Shown piece after piece: positions 1 through 5,623 of a stretch of DNA of 8,749 nt (positions within the stretch are counted from its first letter, which is position 1; every line of letters begins with the position of its first letter). Made by a program: the position numbers and the translations under genes. Source of the DNA: an uncultured Clostridia bacterium. GTDB taxonomy: Bacteria > Bacillota > Clostridia > Oscillospirales > Ruminococcaceae. Under the pieces are notes generated by a model. That model saw only the letters and a list, made by a program, of their open reading frames with translations. It had not been told where the DNA came from and made no database searches. The stretch lies in the NCBI GenBank assembly GCA_947176675.1, contig CAMWRN010000085.1, positions 1-8,749 on the forward strand, in the 5' to 3' direction.

Positions 1-1
1 C

Positions 2-895
2 GGGCTTTTGGGTATACCTACATGTATCCAGGGGAAGCACCGGAAAATCAATAAGTTTTTTTTCGCTAACCTTTTTACGGTGTGCCTGTCCATTGCCTTT
101 CATGCGCTGAGCTACAATTCGTCGTCGGGTTCTGGGGACGCGCTGGCTTACGATTCGCTTAAAATTTCCAAAATGGAGTGCGAGTTTGAGAGGTACGAAT
201 CAAATCAGCTTATCATATACCGTGTTTGCAGCGGGCTTTCAACCCTGTGCGCAGGCTTCGCTCTTTTTATCGGACACAGGATCGCTTACGGAACAGACCT
301 GATCATGTGTGCAGCACAAATTTTGGTGTTGTCTTCACTGCATGAGGTGTACGCTTCGGAGCGGCAGAGTGGTCAGAAAAGCAATATTGGTGCGAAGCTT
401 ATCGGGTGTTTCGGGGAAAGTTTAGCTTTTCTGAAACAGGTAGGAAAAGCCATGGGGATAATGATGTGCAATTCTCTTGTGGGCGCGGTGGATATCCTGC
501 TGCTGTTTTTCATGCAGGCAAAGCTTCCCGAAAAAGGCATTCCTCAGTGGGGACTGGGTTTTGCACTGCTTTTTATGGAAATGGGCGGCGTTGTCGGGTC
601 TAAGCTGATATTGAAGCTTCCAAAGCTTAGCTATAAACAGGTGTATGCCGTATCGGCAGTTCTTGTACTGATAGGTTTTCTGGCGGAACATTCGCCGTTG
701 TATCCTGTCATGGCTATAGGAGGATTTATTGCGGCGGTCGGTGATGACGCGTTACAGGTGCGCACAAACGCCATTCTTCAGGATATGTTCCCATCGGAAC
801 AGCGGGCAACGCTTACTTCCGTGGAGTCATTTACTTTTTCCCTTATTATGATAGCGCTGTCGCCGCTTGCAGGATTTGTTTTTACGTATTGGTGA
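2..895 (+). CDS. MFS transporter, 5'-partial (C-terminal part)
   Basis: Multi-pass membrane protein of the major facilitator superfamily; substrate unknown. The frame is open to the left edge (codons from nt 2), and the first visible residues (GLLGIPT) look like the family's loop 2-3 region rather than a true N terminus. The TTG at nt 8 is therefore probably not the start; TM1-2 should lie upstream of the window. Visible landmarks: a GDALAYDSLK segment (about nt 134-163), typical of TM4-5 in drug-exporter-like MFS proteins; a long central loop (about nt 350-450); and FPSEQRAT (about nt 788-811), the conserved loop before TM11 in this subfamily. Hydrophobic helices alternate throughout. The protein stops at FTYW just after the predicted TM11, so TM12 seems to be missing. 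It may be C-terminally truncated or simply a short variant. MFS membership is fairly sure; the direction and nature of transport are not. Confidence 0.75.
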   Translation, partial: GLLGIPTCIQGKHRKINKFFFANLFTVCLSIAFHALSYNSSSGSGDALAYDSLKISKMECEFERYESNQLIIYRVCSGLSTLCAGFALFIGHRIAYGTDLIMCAAQILVLSSLHEVYASERQSGQKSNIGAKLIGCFGESLAFLKQVGKAMGIMMCNSLVGAVDILLLFFMQAKLPEKGIPQWGLGFALLFMEMGGVVGSKLILKLPKLSYKQVYAVSAVLVLIGFLAEHSPLYPVMAIGGFIAAVGDDALQVRTNAILQDMFPSEQRATLTSVESFTFSLIMIALSPLAGFVFTYW

Positions 896-922
896 TAAGT
901 CATTTTTAAGCGTATAACACAA

Positions 923-961
923 AAACGTCCCGAACATTACCGATCGGGACGTTTATTTTTT
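923..961 (+). terminator. Intrinsic terminator after the MFS gene
   Basis: A perfect 11-bp stem (AAACGTCCCGA at 923-933 pairing with TCGGGACGTTT at 944-954) encloses a 10-nt loop and is followed by ATTTTTT. It lies 28 nt past the MFS stop and separates that gene from the protease gene. The left arm is preceded by AAAAA, so weak termination of leftward transcription is also possible. Confidence 0.88.
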
Positions 962-1035
962 GCATTGACAAATAATAAATAAATTTTTTTCGGGCAATAT
1001 ATTTCCGTACAAATAATCGTTCGGGAGAATGTGCT

Positions 1036-2157
1036 ATGAAAAATTTTGACTTGTTCGGGAAAAACAAAAGCTATTCATCGTCATCGGTACGAAAAATTGC
1101 TTTATTGTTTTCGGTGACGTTCTGTGTACTTCTTTGCCTTTGGTTAGCAGACAGAAACTACGCCGCAGAAAGCGCAGACGCAAAAAGCGCTGTCACTTTA
1201 TCGAAAGAGGATACTGAACTGTCCGTACCTGAGATCGTAAAAAAAGCCAAGCCCTCAGTGGTGGGGATATCCTCCGTGTTCGGTGAAAATTCTATTGGTA
1301 CGGGAACGGGCATAATCATTTCGCCAAACGGCTATATTGTTACAAACGCCCATGTGGTGCAGAATTTGTCCGACGGAAAGCGTATTCCTGCGGAAAACGT
1401 GACCGTCGTTCTTGCGGACAAGACCGAATATCCTGCCCAAATTATCGGAGCGGACAGCCGCACCGACCTTGCGGTGGTGAAGATAAACGGCGGGGAAAAG
1501 AATTTCTCCGCAGCGGAATTTGGTGACAGCGGAAAGCTTGTCGAGGGAGAGCTTGCGGTAGCGATCGGGAATCCTCTCGGCTTCGAGCTTTACGGTTCGA
1601 TTACCTGTGGTATAATCAGCGCGCTTGACCGCACCATCACAATTGACGAGTACGAGATGACTCTTATTCAGACCGATGCAGCCATCAATCCCGGCAACAG
1701 CGGCGGACCTTTGCTCAACCGCTTCGGACAAGTAGTGGGGATAAATTCCAGCAAGATAATATCCGATTATGCCGAGGGACTTGGCTTTGCCATACCTATA
1801 AGCTCCGCGGAGCCTGTTATCGAGGATTTGATTCAAAACGGATATGTTACAGGCAGACCGCGCATAGGCATAAGCGGCGAGGATATTGGCGAAGAAAACG
1901 CACGATACTACGATCTGCCGGAGGGTGTTTATGTTAGGTTTATCGAGAAAAATTCAGCGGCTGACGCGGCGGGACTTGCAGTCGGAGATATAATCGTTGC
2001 TGCCGAGGGAGAGATCGTCAGGACAATGGCGGAGCTGAACAAGGTTAAGGAGCGTTTCGGTTCGGGTGACGAAATGACAGTGACGGTTTTCCGCGGTGCG
2101 GAAAAAATTGACATAAAGCTTGTCCTGAGTGAGGAAAACGGTCACGAGGCAATGTAG
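1036..2157 (+). CDS. HtrA/DegP-family trypsin-like serine protease with PDZ domain
   Basis: Membrane-anchored protease expected to act outside the cytoplasmic membrane, degrading or refolding misfolded exported proteins. The 373 residues are a normal length for Gram-positive HtrA. Order of parts: short basic cytoplasmic tail (1-20), one membrane anchor (about 21-38), low-complexity linker (to about 62), trypsin-like domain (about 65-265) and a single PDZ domain (about 276-365). The catalytic triad is complete: His106 in TNAHVV, Asp144 in TDLAVVKI and Ser222 in GNSGGPL. The substrate-pocket motif GFAIPI is at 250-255. A GGGAGA ribosome site 7 nt upstream supports the ATG at 1036. The gene stands alone behind a terminator. 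TTGACA occurs at 965-970, but I see no well-spaced -10. Its 3' end overlaps the opposing lipoprotein gene by 16 bp. The family call is firm; which paralogue (HtrA, HtrB or YycK-like) cannot be told. Confidence 0.93.
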   Translation: MKNFDLFGKNKSYSSSSVRKIALLFSVTFCVLLCLWLADRNYAAESADAKSAVTLSKEDTELSVPEIVKKAKPSVVGISSVFGENSIGTGTGIIISPNGYIVTNAHVVQNLSDGKRIPAENVTVVLADKTEYPAQIIGADSRTDLAVVKINGGEKNFSAAEFGDSGKLVEGELAVAIGNPLGFELYGSITCGIISALDRTITIDEYEMTLIQTDAAINPGNSGGPLLNRFGQVVGINSSKIISDYAEGLGFAIPISSAEPVIEDLIQNGYVTGRPRIGISGEDIGEENARYYDLPEGVYVRFIEKNSAADAAGLAVGDIIVAAEGEIVRTMAELNKVKERFGSGDEMTVTVFRGAEKIDIKLVLSEENGHEAM

Positions 2158-2176
2158 ATCTCGGACAAGACTTTTT
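2119..2176 (+). terminator. Possible terminator of the protease gene, inside the convergent overlap
   Basis: CTTGTCC-T-GAG (2119-2129) can pair with CTCGGACAAG (2160-2169), giving a 10-bp stem with one bulged T. The loop is 30 nt and a TTTTT run follows at 2172-2176. The left arm lies in the last codons of the protease gene. The right arm and T-run lie inside the coding region of the opposing lipoprotein gene. The loop is longer than usual for an intrinsic terminator, so this is tentative. Confidence 0.42.
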
Positions 2177-2684
2177 CTTTGAAAACAAAGGTCAGCTCGG
2201 TAATGCCGCCGTCGTAAAAGCTGTGGGTAAATGTTGTTTCTTCGCTGCCGTAAACTCTGTTTGCAATTCCGACGATATCGGGAATATCATCGGGTCTTGC
2301 TCCGAACCCTACGCTGTATACAGAAAAGTCCGCAGGAGCTGTTTCACGTCTGAAACACAGTGCAGTAATGACAGTGCGGTCATCTTCGGTAATTGCAGTC
2401 GCTTGGGCATAAGAACCGTCGGGAAAGATCAGATTTCCGTCCGAAAGGATAAGATCGGGATTTTCGTCAAGAATGAGCGGCAGCGGACGTTTTTTTTCGC
2501 AGTAAAAAATGCTGTCCAGAAGCTCGCCTCCATCCCAGCCGCGGACGAGAAGATAGGGACTTACTGTTGTGGTTTCGGTGGGTTCCGAGATTTCCACGAG
2601 AGTTTCGGGCGAGGTGTTTGTGCAGCTTGAGAGCAATATTGTAAATGCCGCCGATGTCAAAGCAGCGGCAATTTTTATTTTCAT
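2142..2684 (-). CDS. Putative lipoprotein of unknown function
   Basis: 180 residues, not recognised as a known family. The N terminus is a typical lipoprotein signal: Lys at 2 and 4, hydrophobic core (about 5-18), and lipobox LSSC with the lipidated Cys at 21. The mature protein should therefore be anchored on the outer face of the membrane. A Thr/Ser/Glu/Pro-rich linker (22-43) leads to a compact acidic domain (about 44-180), with many short hydrophobic strands suggesting a beta-rich fold. A strong AAAGGAGG site (nt 2691-2698) sits 6 nt before the ATG, and a consensus promoter lies just upstream. The 3' end runs convergently into the protease gene, overlapping it by 16 bp. The pairing with an extracytoplasmic protease could be chance. 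The coding call is solid; the function is unknown. Confidence 0.82.
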   Translation of the reverse strand: MKIKIAAALTSAAFTILLSSCTNTSPETLVEISEPTETTTVSPYLLVRGWDGGELLDSIFYCEKKRPLPLILDENPDLILSDGNLIFPDGSYAQATAITEDDRTVITALCFRRETAPADFSVYSVGFGARPDDIPDIVGIANRVYGSEETTFTHSFYDGGITELTFVFKEKVLSEIYIAS

Positions 2685-2714
2685 GTCAAGCCTCCTTTCC
2701 TGAGTACGGTAGAT

Positions 2715-2743
2715 ATTATACTACAGCTTATTTGGTTTGTCAA
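2715..2743 (-). promoter_or_regulatory. Sigma-A promoter of the lipoprotein gene
   Basis: Read on the - strand, the sequence is a perfect TTGACA (2738-2743), a 17-bp spacer and a perfect TATAAT (2715-2720). The -10 is about 30 nt upstream of the lipoprotein ATG, with the ribosome site in between. Such a consensus promoter predicts strong housekeeping expression independent of the small gene further upstream. Confidence 0.9.
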
Positions 2744-2803
2744 TTTAAATATGCTTAGAGGATTTGTGAAGGCTTGTCCGTTAGTTTGAACGTCCCAATC
2801 GTT

Positions 2804-2992
2804 TCAGTTTTGTTTTGCTTCCCGAGCTTCCCTCAGTCTGCGGAGTTCGGCGTTAATGGTAATTCTTTTGGCACACTCAATTAGCGCCTGTTGGCGTTTA
2901 CGCATTTCCTCCGGTGATATACCGGCGTATGCGTCGTCGTGTATGCGAACTGTTGCGCCGTTTGACGCTTTCATTTCCAGTACGACAGCCAT
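2804..2992 (-). CDS. Small conserved-looking protein, 62 residues, divergent from the recombinase
   Basis: A short soluble protein without signal or membrane segment. Residues 1-25 look like short beta strands (MAVVLEMKASNGATVRIHDD). Residues 29-60 are a charged helix rich in Arg, Glu, Lys and Ala (SPEEMRKRQQ onward). An excellent AAAAAGGAGGTG site (nt 2998-3009) sits 5 nt before the ATG at 2990-2992, strong evidence that it is translated. From memory, NG-TVRIHDD-SPEE small proteins recur beside large serine recombinases and in clostridial prophages. That is recollection, not a search result. It starts about 475 bp from the recombinase start and points the other way, so it may be part of the same element. 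A role as a recombination accessory or directionality factor, or as a regulator, is only a guess. Confidence 0.72.
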   Translation of the reverse strand: MAVVLEMKASNGATVRIHDDAYAGISPEEMRKRQQALIECAKRITINAELRRLREAREAKQN

Positions 2993-3181
2993 AAAAACAC
3001 CTCCTTTTTGAATTGTATGCGGGGTGCGGATTGTCCTATTTCATTGATAACTTTTAGAATTCTTCCGTAATGTGTTAAACCGCGTTTTTTGCGGCAATAA
3101 TCTCCCAAGGTGTACCATATGATCACTTCTTTCTTTACACAAAATTTATGTCATATTCTATACTAAAGCAAATGTAATATA

Positions 3182-3210
3182 TTGACAGATACACTGAAAT
3201 GTGATATAAT
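3182..3210 (+). promoter_or_regulatory. Consensus extended -10 promoter upstream of the recombinase
   Basis: Perfect TTGACA (3182-3187), a 17-bp spacer, perfect TATAAT (3205-3210), and TGA directly before the -10, which makes it an extended -10 as well. The expected start of transcription is near 3217, leaving an untranslated leader of about 250 nt before the recombinase ATG. Such a near-ideal promoter driving a recombinase suggests that control comes from a repressor or from the leader. Confidence 0.85.
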
Positions 3211-3271
3211 ATAAACGCTGCATAAGCTTCTGAAATTTTGAATTTTATAGACTTGCTTCGTTGTACCTGTC

Positions 3272-3303
3272 AATTGTTATTGTGGTATGGTTACATAACA
3301 ATT
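3272..3303. repeat. Inverted repeat in the recombinase leader
   Basis: AATTGTTAT (3272-3280) and ATAACAATT (3295-3303) are perfect 9-bp inverted arms separated by 14 bp, with AT at the exact centre (3287-3288). Outside them, TCAATT (3270-3275) and AATTGA (3308-3313) form a second, overlapping inverted pair. It could be an operator, an RNA hairpin in the leader, or a recombinase-bound site; the sequence does not decide. Confidence 0.6.
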
Positions 3304-3466
3304 CTCAAATTGACCGGAGTCTTAAGAGAAAATAACCCCCAAATTATTTGACAGCTTTCTGAAAAAATAAGTTCACGTTTATGCCGAAATGCGTTCGATT
3401 TGACAGAAATCCGAATAAAAGCGTTGACAGATTAGGCTGGAGAACCCCCACGAAAGGAGCCGAGCC

Positions 3467-5020
3467 ATGCCCTATGCAATATACCTAAGAAAATCCCGCG
3501 CCGACATGGAAGCGGAACAGAGCGGCGCAGGCGAGACACTTGCACGCCATGAAAAGACATTGCTTGACCTTGCTCACAAAATGGAGCTGCCCATCGTAGA
3601 GATATATCGTGAGATCGTTTCCGGTGAAACTATCGACGCGCGCCCCGAGGTGCGCAGACTTCTTTCTGAGGTGGAAAACGGTGCATATGACGGCGTTCTC
3701 GTTATGGACGCGGATCGTCTGGCCCGCGGCGATACTGTAGATCAAGGAATTATATCCCGAGCTTTTCGCCTGTCCGGAACAAAAATAATCACTCCCCGCA
3801 AGACTTATGATCCCAACAGCGAATTCGACGAGGAGTATTTTGAATTCGAGCTTTTTATGGCGCGTCGGGAATACAAGATCATCAACCGCCGCATACAGCG
3901 CGGACGCATTGCTTCCGTGAACGAGGGACGTTTTATCGGTTCGATTCCGCCTTATGGTTACGATAAAGTGAAGATTCAAAACGGAAAGGGATACACATTA
4001 AAACCGAACAGCGAGTCGGACACTGTAAAATACATTTTCGACCGTTATATCGCCGGAAACGGTGCAAGCGTTATTGCAAACAGTCTTGACGACATGGGTG
4101 TTCCTACGCGCAGCGGCAATCCGTGGAGCAAAGCAACGATTACGGATATACTGAAAAATCCCGTTTACACAGGAAAGATACGTTGGTCGCACCGAAAGGA
4201 CATAAAGCAGTCGGTAAACGGTCAGATCGTTACGGTACGCAAAAATAACGGCGACTGCATTCTGGTGGACGGACTTCACGAGGCTATAATCTCTACCGAC
4301 GATTTTGAAGCGGCACAAGTACGGCTTTCGGAAAATAAAAAGAAACCCGTGCGGGCTTCGGACGTTCTGCAAAATCCTTTTACGGGACTCATATACTGCG
4401 GAAAATGCGGGGCGAAAATGACAAGGCTCGGCAGGAATGTCCGCAACAAATATGATACGATAAAATGCACAAACCGCAAATGCGACTGTGTTTCCGCGCC
4501 GATCTTCCTTGTGGAACAGTCTGTACTTGATTCCATGCGGAAATGGCTTTCCGGGTACATATATCGCATAAATCAACAGGATCTGTCTCGTGACGAAACG
4601 GATAACAATGCAGAAAAGAAAATTGCGGAGCTGACCGAAGAACTGAAAAAAATCGACGTACAAGTCAACAGCACATACGACCTGTTAGAGCAAAAGGTAT
4701 ACACTGTGGAAGTATTTATGCAGCGGAACAAGGCTTTGACAGAACGCAGGAATAAAATCGAAAACCGCATATCTTGCCTGAGGCAGTCTCTTATAACAAT
4801 ACAGAATGAACGAATCGCACGGCAGGAGATTATCCCGCACATACGATATGTTATCACAGCATATAAGGATTGTACTACGGCTGAGGAAAAGAATGCTTTG
4901 CTCAAATCGGCGCTTAACCGTATCGAGTACAGCAAGTGCGAGCCAAACAGGCGTGGGCATCTGGATAATGCAAATTTTACGGTAGATGTTTTCCCGAAAG
5001 TATCCGATGATATATCTTGA
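3467..5020 (+). CDS. Large serine recombinase (site-specific integrase)
   Basis: 517 residues, the normal size for large serine integrases of phages and integrative elements in Firmicutes. It cuts and rejoins DNA at attachment sites through a phosphoserine linkage. Resolvase-type catalytic domain (1 to about 150): nucleophile Ser10 in YLRKSR, with Arg8 and the DRLARG motif (Arg84, Arg87). The recombinase domain (about 160-290) includes GSIPPYGYD and NPVYTG. A zinc ribbon with Cys311 and Cys314 in YCGKCG pairs with a CTNRKCDC cluster (Cys334, Cys339). A coiled coil (about 380-450) and a C-terminal tail follow. AAAGGAG 7 nt before the ATG supports the start. It has its own consensus promoter with a long leader. 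The protein looks intact and probably active. The stop codon lies about 25 bp from the start of GH18 homology, the arrangement expected when an integrase gene borders its own attachment site. Confidence 0.95.
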   Translation: MPYAIYLRKSRADMEAEQSGAGETLARHEKTLLDLAHKMELPIVEIYREIVSGETIDARPEVRRLLSEVENGAYDGVLVMDADRLARGDTVDQGIISRAFRLSGTKIITPRKTYDPNSEFDEEYFEFELFMARREYKIINRRIQRGRIASVNEGRFIGSIPPYGYDKVKIQNGKGYTLKPNSESDTVKYIFDRYIAGNGASVIANSLDDMGVPTRSGNPWSKATITDILKNPVYTGKIRWSHRKDIKQSVNGQIVTVRKNNGDCILVDGLHEAIISTDDFEAAQVRLSENKKKPVRASDVLQNPFTGLIYCGKCGAKMTRLGRNVRNKYDTIKCTNRKCDCVSAPIFLVEQSVLDSMRKWLSGYIYRINQQDLSRDETDNNAEKKIAELTEELKKIDVQVNSTYDLLEQKVYTVEVFMQRNKALTERRNKIENRISCLRQSLITIQNERIARQEIIPHIRYVITAYKDCTTAEEKNALLKSALNRIEYSKCEPNRRGHLDNANFTVDVFPKVSDDIS

Positions 5021-5066
5021 GCATTGCCTATATCTTAAATGTCCATATACATACGGTCCACCGATG
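5021..5066. other. Probable element-chromosome junction (attachment-site half)
   Basis: Between the recombinase stop (5018-5020) and nt 5046 the sequence resembles nothing I know. From 5046 the frame encodes YTYGPPMAVAP, a hallmark of the C-terminal part of bacterial GH18 proteins. The switch from element to host gene therefore falls at about 5040-5050. Two copies of TATATCTT lie 18 bp apart (5011-5018 and 5029-5036) just before it. I found no matching copy of the junction elsewhere in the window, so the core and the other att site are undefined. Confidence 0.5.
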
Positions 5067-5486
5067 GCAGTAGCCCCTTTGCCGAGCGTAAGGCGGGTTC
5101 TTGATTATGCACTGACAGAGATACCTGCGGATAAAATTTTCCTCGGTATTCCCAATTACGGTTACAACTGGAAACTGCCTTATGAAAAGGGAGTTTCCGC
5201 CGCTGTTACATTGGGCAATCTTACAGCGGTAAATCTTGCGATCGGAAACAATGCGGAAATACTTTTTGACGAGCTTTCTCAAAGCCCATATTTTTACTAC
5301 ACTGATTCCGAAGGCGCAGAGCGTGTGGTGTGGTTTGAGGATGTCCGAAGCCTTAGTGGAAAATTCTCGCTTGTCTCGGAAAAATCACTCCGTGGCTGCG
5401 GTTACTGGAATCTGATGAGACCTTTTCCGCAGAATTTTCTTCTTTTAAACAGTATGTTCAACATTATAAAGGTATACAACAAATGA
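5046..5486 (+). pseudogene. GH18-family hydrolase, 3' remnant (5'-truncated)
   Basis: The frame encodes the last part of a glycoside hydrolase family 18 TIM barrel, the group that includes spore cortex and peptidoglycan N-acetylglucosaminidases of the SleL/YaaH/YdhD kind. Recognisable segments in order: YTYGPPMAVAP, KIFLGIPNYGYNWKLPY, ILFDELSQSPYFYY, VVWFEDVRS and GCGYWNLMRPFPQN near the end. The catalytic DxxDxDxE strand, any LysM domains and the signal sequence belong to the missing 5' part, so this fragment should be inactive. In-frame ATGs at 4986 and 5007 lie inside the recombinase gene and lack ribosome sites, so a stand-alone product is unlikely. No internal stop or frameshift is present, suggesting recent truncation or a gene restored by excision. 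The natural 3' end and terminator are kept. Confidence 0.8.
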
Positions 5487-5490
5487 TATG

Positions 5491-5528
5491 AGAAAGCGGC
5501 AATACATGGCTGGTATTGCCGCTTTCTT
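5491..5528 (+). terminator. Strong intrinsic terminator after the GH18 remnant
   Basis: A perfect 15-bp stem (5491-5505 pairing with 5513-5527) surrounds the 7-nt loop ATGGCTG. The 3' arm ends in CTTTCTT, and another T-run follows at 5541-5547. It starts 4 nt past the GH18 stop codon and insulates the cda operon from transcription through the recombinase. Confidence 0.87.
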
Positions 5529-5557
5529 AAAATATTGGCTTTTTTTGCATAAAGGTA

Positions 5558-5586
5558 TTGAAAAAAACGGAAAACAGTGGTACAAT
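5558..5586 (+). promoter_or_regulatory. Sigma-A promoter of the cda operon
   Basis: TTGAAA (5558-5563), a 17-bp spacer and TACAAT (5581-5586), with TGG before the -10 giving an extended -10 element. The start of transcription would be near 5593, about 30 nt before the cdaA ATG. The TTG at 5558 is part of the -35 box, which rules out its use as a start codon. Confidence 0.85.
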
Positions 5587-5623
5587 ATTAATGTATTTTT
5601 CTTGGAAAGGAACGGTTCAGCCA

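Larger units (their letters stand above)
3011..3466. other. AT-rich divergent intergenic region between the small protein and the recombinase
   Basis: Roughly 450 bp without a convincing gene, visibly richer in A and T than its neighbours. It holds a consensus rightward promoter (3182-3210), four TTGACAG direct repeats (3182, 3348, 3400, 3424) with one inverted copy (CTGTCAA at 3267-3273), a 9-bp inverted repeat (3272-3303), and the AAAGGAG ribosome site of the recombinase (3453-3459). I see no clear leftward promoter for the small protein gene. Confidence 0.8.

Noticed and set aside
965..1017. Promoter for the protease gene from TTGACA at 965-970
   Set aside because: No acceptable -10 occurs 16-18 bp downstream; the nearest TA-rich boxes have wrong spacing. 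The protease must have a promoter here, but I cannot place it.
2223..2630. 135-codon + strand frame opposite the lipoprotein gene
   Set aside because: It is a Cys-rich, low-hydrophobicity antisense translation with no ribosome site. The - strand frame has a lipobox, ribosome site and promoter.
3078..3096. CCGC-GTTTTTT-GCGG hairpin as a terminator or attenuator
   Set aside because: The stem is only about 4 bp and no T-run follows on either strand, so it is too weak to call.
3381..3488. 35-codon frame starting MPKCVRFDR, overlapping the recombinase start
   Set aside because: It has no ribosome binding site, sits in the TTGACAG repeat region and runs out of frame into the recombinase gene. It looks like chance.
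4986..5045. Translation of the GH18 remnant from ATGs inside the recombinase gene, or a +1 frameshift fusion at the recombinase TGA
   Set aside because: There is no ribosome site before 4986 or 5007. The codons before the TGA (ATA TCT TGA) are not a convincing slippery site, and no internal Shine-Dalgarno is seen.
5558..5623. 22-residue N-terminal extension of CdaA from a TTG at 5558
   Set aside because: The TTG is the first half of a TTGAAA -35 box and the stretch contains the -10 at 5581-5586; it lies upstream of the expected transcript start. The ATG at 5624 fits the family N terminus.
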